Origin: Mycobacterium sp. 050128
GTDB taxonomy: Bacteria > Actinomycetota > Actinomycetes > Mycobacteriales > Mycobacteriaceae
NCBI RefSeq assembly: GCF_036409155.1
Contig: NZ_JAZGLW010000001.1
Location: 2,914,001-2,978,000, forward strand
Length of the DNA: 64,000 nt
Direction of reading: 5' to 3'
This document shows positions 60,084 through 64,000 of this stretch, one piece after another. Both the position numbers and the translations under genes were made by a program. The notes beneath the pieces are model-generated. The model saw only the letters and a list, made by a program, of their open reading frames with translations. It did no database searches and had not been told where the DNA came from. Within the stretch, counting starts at the first letter, position 1. Each line of letters begins with the position of its first letter.

Positions 60084-63000
60084 TCAGGCGTTCGCCGTCA
60101 GCGCCAAGAAGCCGCCCAACTCCAGCAGGCCGGCCGGAGTGGTGGGCAGGTACTCGGTCAGCAGCTCAGAACGCACGATCACCGCCGTGTACTGCGCGCG
60201 GCTGACCGCGACATTGAGCCGATTCCTGTTGAGCAGGAACGAGATTCCGCGTGGAACTTCGTCGACCGACGATGCCGTCATCGAGATGAAGACCACCGGC
60301 GCCTGCCCGCCCTGGAACTTGTCGACGGTTCCGACCCGCACCGCGTCCAGACCCGCGGACGTCAACCGCTGGCGCACCAGTGACACCTGAGCGTTGTAGG
60401 GCGCCAGCACCAGCACATCCGAGGCGGCCAATCCCCGGGTGCCGTGCTCGTCGGTCCACGGCGATCCGAGCAGCCGCCGGATCTCAGCGACGATCGTGTC
60501 GGCTTCCTCGGGGCTTTCGATTGAATTACCTTGGTGGCGAACGGAAAGCACGCGTACGCCGGGCTGACAGCCGTCGAGGCTGCGGGCGGCGGTGCGCTCG
60601 GTGACCGAATGCAGTCTGCCTTCATACGACAGCTCGGAGACCGCGGCGCAGACCGCCGGATGCATCCGGTAGGAGAGGTCCAGGAAGTAGCCGCGCTCGT
60701 CTGGCAACGTGCGGTGACCGTCGACGAGCCAATCGAGGGCCGAGGTGTCGACGGGTTCGGGATGAGTGCCCTGACTGACCTGCGGCAGCTGCTGCGGGTC
60801 CCCGAGCAGCAGCAGGTTGCTCGCCGCCGGCGCCACGGCGATCGTGTTGGCCAGGCAGAACTGGCCCGCCTCGTCGATGACGAGCAGATCCAGGCTGCCC
60901 GGCAACACCCGATTCGCGTTGGCGAAATCCCAAGCCGTACCGCCGATCACGCATCCGGTGCTGGCCGAGATGAATGCGGCGTACTCGCTGCCGTCGATCT
61001 GCTGCCAGCGCGGCGAGTGGTGGTCGTACTTTTTCTTCGCGACCCGGCTCGGCTCCAGCCCGGCATCGATCACGGCGTCGAGCAGGTTCTCCACCGTGGC
61101 GTGCGATTGTGCGACCACACCGACGCGCCAGCCGTGTTCGGTGACCAAGCGGGCGATCACCTGGGCGCCGGTGTAGGTCTTTCCGGTCCCCGGTGGGCCA
61201 TGAACCGCCAGGTACGACGACTCGAGATCCAGCGCTGCCGCGGTGATGTCGGCGATGGTGTCGGTGCTGCGCGGCAGCGCGGCGCCGCTTCTCGTGCGGG
61301 GTGCGCGGCGCAACAGCACATCGATCATCGCGGTGCCGGGTAGTTGCGGCAGCCCGGCGGCTATCGCGACGGCGGTGGCTTCGATCGACTCGCGCAGCGC
61401 CGTCGTGGGAAGCGGCGGCCCGGGCGTCAGCGCAAAGGGGAGTTGCTGAAAGGCGGTGCCGTCACTGCCTATTCGTTCCAGGATGACGACTTCGGTGGGT
61501 ACCGCCGGATCGTCGACCTCGACGACGGTGGCCCGTCCGGCCGCCCGCCGGTCCGGATTGTCGCTCATGCTCGGCGGCGCCGGCGCCTCGTAGAGCGCGA
61601 AGACGTCCCTCATCAGGTCACCGCGGGCGAGTTCACCGCGCAGCGCCACCCGTCGCTGCGGCTTGCGGGCCCGCGGCGGCGTGTGCCAGTCCACACTGAC
61701 GGACGCCTCGTCGGCGACGAACACGTCGGTATTGTCCGCCCATTCGTCGACCGGGAAGTTCAGCCGGTCGAAATGCGCCCACCAGAACGGTTTGTCCTCA
61801 CGGCGGTGGTAGCCGCGCGCCGCGCTCACCAACGCGACGGCGATCTGCTCCGGGGTGCGGTCGCCGACGGCGGCGTCCCCGGTGAACGCCGACAATGCGG
61901 TCGCCAGCTGATCATGGTCGTCGACGGTGTCGCCACCGGAAACCGGTTGGGCGCCAACCGGTGTGACGCCGGATTCCCAAGCGCGCACCAACAGCCAGTT
62001 GCGCAGTTCCTGCGTCGACCGGCAGTCGTAGTGGTTGTAGTCCTCGATCTCTTTGAGCACGGTTTCGGCTTCGTCGGCGCGGCCGTTGTCGCGCAGTTCG
62101 CAGGACTTGGCGTAGGAGGTGATCGAATCGGCGGCCGTGGTGACCTCCCCCGAGCGCAGCTGTGTCCCCATGTACAAGGGCTCCAGGGCTTTGAGGCTGA
62201 ACGACTCGGCACCGGACTGAATACTCTTGCGCACCAACGGATAAAGGTCGACCAACGTCCCGCTGCGCAACAGGTCGTCGACCTCGTCCTCGCCGACGCC
62301 GTAGCGTCCGGCAAGCCGCAACAAGGCGGTCTTCTCGTACGGCGCGTAGTGGTAGATGTGCATGTTGGGGCGGCGCTTGCGGCGTTTTTTCACCATCGCC
62401 AGAAAATCGACCAGGGCCTTGCGCTCCTCGAGCCGGTTATGCGCCCACAGCGGACTGAATTTCCCCGCGGCGTCCAAGACACCGAACAGGTACTCCAGGC
62501 CCCAGTCGTGGCCGTCGGCGGTCCACAGCGGATCGCCCTCGAAGTCGAAGAACAGATCGCCGGGGTCGGGCTCCGGCAACAGCGTCAGCGGCTTCGGATC
62601 GACGACGTCGAACTGCGCAACGCCGGTATCGCGTTGCCGTACTTGCAGTTTTGCCTGGGTGGTCAGCTTGGTCACCGCGCTGGGCGACAGGTCGGGCACC
62701 GGACCGCGGTGTTGGGCCAAGTCGGCGACCGTGTTGATGCCGGCGTCAATCAGCTTGTCCCGTTGGCTGACTCGCATGCCCGCCACCAGCAGCAGATCGT
62801 CGCGTGCTTGCACCTGCTCGGCGCACATCGGACAGCGAAAACATGCCCGCACGCCCTCGTCTTCCCAGCGCACCGGGGCTCCGGCGGTGTGGTGCTCGTC
62901 GAGCAATCGCTGCAACAGTGCGCGCTGGGATCGAAAGACGGGGATCAGATCGCAGACTCGATACCGCACGACCGAGCCGTCGCCCAGCCGCAGCTCGGCC

Positions 63001-63497
63001 TCGTCCGCGACCGACACGCCCATCCCGGTCAGCGCGTCGGCGTAGGCCGCCAGCTGGAGCAACGCGGTGACCTTGGGTGAGCGAGCCAGCTTGGTGTCGA
63101 TGAGCCGATACTGCGCAGCGTCGGCAACCAGGAAGTCGGCGAACCCTACGAAGCGGCCGTCGAACATCGCGGCCTGGTACACCACCGGAGCGTGGTTGGC
63201 GATCGCGCGCCGGGTCGCCTCGGCGGCGGCGGTCAGACCGGCCAGCGTGTGGGCCGGACGGCCGATGACCGCGACGCCGTCCGCGAACTCCGTGCGCAGC
63301 CGGTCGAGTTCGCGTCGCTCGTGGTCGTCACCGAGGGCCGCGGTGCGAGCCAGCAGTTCGTCCTCGACGTCGACAGGGGGACCCCAGCCCAGCTTCGCGT
63401 CGAAATTCCGGAGCAGCGCGTACTCGCATCGGGCGGCCGCGGCCAGGTCTGAGGCGCTGTACACGATGCTGTCGTCGGTGACGAACACAGCAGCCAC
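60084..63497 (-). CDS. TM0106-family RecB-like nuclease fused to SF1 helicase (Rv1251c-like)
   Basis: 1137 residues from GTG 63497; GTG 63488 (VFVTDDSIVYSASDL) is a good alternative. The N-terminal RecB-like nuclease includes Asp in FADFLVADAAQYRLIDTKLA and the cysteine cluster CFRCPMC. An RNase H-like domain follows (DPGDLFFDFEGDP). The C-terminal UPF1/DNA2-type helicase has Walker A HGPPGTGKTYTGA near 769, LLVIDEAGQF near 876, and later SYRMHP, VGTVDKFQGGQAP and RLNVAVSRA. It is a DNA or RNA repair or defence enzyme of unknown pathway. Standing alone, it is not in an obvious defence island. Confidence 0.92.
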   Translation of the reverse strand: MAAVFVTDDSIVYSASDLAAAARCEYALLRNFDAKLGWGPPVDVEDELLARTAALGDDHERRELDRLRTEFADGVAVIGRPAHTLAGLTAAAEATRRAIANHAPVVYQAAMFDGRFVGFADFLVADAAQYRLIDTKLARSPKVTALLQLAAYADALTGMGVSVADEAELRLGDGSVVRYRVCDLIPVFRSQRALLQRLLDEHHTAGAPVRWEDEGVRACFRCPMCAEQVQARDDLLLVAGMRVSQRDKLIDAGINTVADLAQHRGPVPDLSPSAVTKLTTQAKLQVRQRDTGVAQFDVVDPKPLTLLPEPDPGDLFFDFEGDPLWTADGHDWGLEYLFGVLDAAGKFSPLWAHNRLEERKALVDFLAMVKKRRKRRPNMHIYHYAPYEKTALLRLAGRYGVGEDEVDDLLRSGTLVDLYPLVRKSIQSGAESFSLKALEPLYMGTQLRSGEVTTAADSITSYAKSCELRDNGRADEAETVLKEIEDYNHYDCRSTQELRNWLLVRAWESGVTPVGAQPVSGGDTVDDHDQLATALSAFTGDAAVGDRTPEQIAVALVSAARGYHRREDKPFWWAHFDRLNFPVDEWADNTDVFVADEASVSVDWHTPPRARKPQRRVALRGELARGDLMRDVFALYEAPAPPSMSDNPDRRAAGRATVVEVDDPAVPTEVVILERIGSDGTAFQQLPFALTPGPPLPTTALRESIEATAVAIAAGLPQLPGTAMIDVLLRRAPRTRSGAALPRSTDTIADITAAALDLESSYLAVHGPPGTGKTYTGAQVIARLVTEHGWRVGVVAQSHATVENLLDAVIDAGLEPSRVAKKKYDHHSPRWQQIDGSEYAAFISASTGCVIGGTAWDFANANRVLPGSLDLLVIDEAGQFCLANTIAVAPAASNLLLLGDPQQLPQVSQGTHPEPVDTSALDWLVDGHRTLPDERGYFLDLSYRMHPAVCAAVSELSYEGRLHSVTERTAARSLDGCQPGVRVLSVRHQGNSIESPEEADTIVAEIRRLLGSPWTDEHGTRGLAASDVLVLAPYNAQVSLVRQRLTSAGLDAVRVGTVDKFQGGQAPVVFISMTASSVDEVPRGISFLLNRNRLNVAVSRAQYTAVIVRSELLTEYLPTTPAGLLELGGFLALTANA

Positions 63498-63546
63498 TGT
63501 AGGTGAGGCGGCCGACAGCGCGGCGGTTCTGCGAAGGTGTGCCGGG

Positions 63547-64000
63547 TCAGTGCGCGGGGACGTTGCCGATCAGCTCGACGGTGTTGCCGTTCCAATGGAA
63601 TCGAACGTTGGTGTTCAGGCCGCTGATACCGCTGGGGTAGGTCAATGCCACCGTGTCGCCGGTGGTTTGCGCCGCGTCGATGCCGTTGAACCCGTAGGTG
63701 TCCGGCACTCCCTGCGGGATGAACTGGCCGAGGTGAAACAGCACCGCCCGGGTCGTCGCATTGACGGCGTTGGTATTGGCCTTGATGATCACCGCGGAAA
63801 GCTGGGCGCACTGGTTGTAGTTACCGGCCAATGGCTCCGGGTTCCAGGCCTGTTGGCTGCGTGGATCGCGGGGCAAGTCGGAGACCACTTTCGCGATCGT
63901 GGGCGAGGCCAGATTGACCGCGCACGGGTCGGCCGGCGCGCTAGAACCGGGCGACACGATTTCGGTCGGTTTGGGCGTGGCGGGTGCGGTGATGGACGCG
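63547..64000 (-). CDS. lprE: Lipoprotein LprE-like (N-terminus beyond window)
   Basis: The leftward frame is open from the right edge to the stop at 63547-63549, giving about 151 C-terminal residues. They include PCAVNLASPTIAKVVSDLPR, NYNQCAQLSAVIIKANTNA and the end WNGNTVELIGNVPAH. This matches the LppP/LprE lipoprotein family and the position of Rv1252c. The signal peptide and lipobox are beyond the edge. It is probably a surface lipoprotein of unknown function. A GTG at 63957 is internal and should not be taken as the true start. Confidence 0.85.
   Translation of the reverse strand, partial: ASITAPATPKPTEIVSPGSSAPADPCAVNLASPTIAKVVSDLPRDPRSQQAWNPEPLAGNYNQCAQLSAVIIKANTNAVNATTRAVLFHLGQFIPQGVPDTYGFNGIDAAQTTGDTVALTYPSGISGLNTNVRFHWNGNTVELIGNVPAH

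Noticed and set aside
63547..63957. A complete 136-aa gene starting at GTG 63957
   Set aside because: The frame continues without a stop to the window edge, and the LprE family has a signal peptide that must lie beyond it.

Overview
This window comes from a Mycobacterium chromosome. GC is high, starts are often GTG, and genes overlap by 4 bp at ATGA or GTGA. From about 9.4 kb to the right edge the gene order matches the M. tuberculosis H37Rv block Rv1191 to Rv1252c almost gene for gene, recognised from memory of those proteins. Sequence divergence and the lack of every PE/PPE, ESX and toxin-antitoxin gene found in this block of M. tuberculosis point to a non-tuberculous, probably slow-growing species. 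The species cannot be named from the sequence alone.

Layout. (1) 1-9.3 kb is an accessory lipid or isoprenoid catabolic island. A leftward operon (P450, FadE29-like dehydrogenase, MaoC-like hydratase subunit, DUF35 protein, FadE28-like dehydrogenase running off the edge) resembles a rearranged paralogue of the cholesterol side-chain igr operon. Divergent to it are an aldehyde dehydrogenase and a double-length family III CoA-transferase, followed by a convergent second P450 that is a close paralogue of the first. (2) 9.4-20 kb: alpha/beta hydrolase, FadD36 (MatB-like), MFS transporter, dapD and dapE (lysine/DAP), a large ATPase regulator-like protein, LOG phosphoribohydrolase and FadD6, ending in a 59-bp tandem repeat. 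(3) 20-28 kb: FolP2, GpgS (methylglucose lipopolysaccharide), a DivIVA-like protein, TagA, a 55-aa DUF3117 protein, GlgM and GlgC (alpha-glucan synthesis) and a CocE-like hydrolase. (4) 28-33 kb: methyltransferase-like membrane protein, a tetronasin-type ABC efflux pair and its TetR repressor with a clear double operator, then an O-methyltransferase. (5) 32.7-37.3 kb: the envelope-stress block sigE-rseA-htrA-tatB, with an MprA box before sigE, then convergent mrp. (6) 37.4-41.9 kb: lytic transglycosylase and small membrane or CBS proteins. (7) 41.9-47 kb: the LpqY-SugABC trehalose importer, a SUFU-like gene and corA. (8) 48-57 kb: central carbon metabolism (mdh, malic enzyme, kgd), lpqZ and a tandem SDR pair. 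(9) 57-64 kb: membrane protein, 14-TM MFS exporter, RecB-like nuclease/helicase and truncated lprE.

The conserved part links carbohydrate recycling (trehalose uptake, ADP-glucose, maltose-1-phosphate, glucosylglycerate), cell-envelope stress control and the TCA cycle. The left island is the most likely place for undescribed biochemistry. It has an igr-like operon with ChsH2 split into two genes, a MaoC subunit that lacks the hydratase histidine, and a fused CoA-transferase whose two halves differ at the catalytic acid. Other points of note are the leaderless TetR promoter with two operators, a leader ORF overlapping htrA, a 59-bp tandem repeat at the end of fadD6, a 22-bp perfect palindrome, and a 12-bp-arm hairpin between mdh and the malic enzyme gene. 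Coding density is very high. No rRNA, tRNA, CRISPR array, IS element or prophage was seen.
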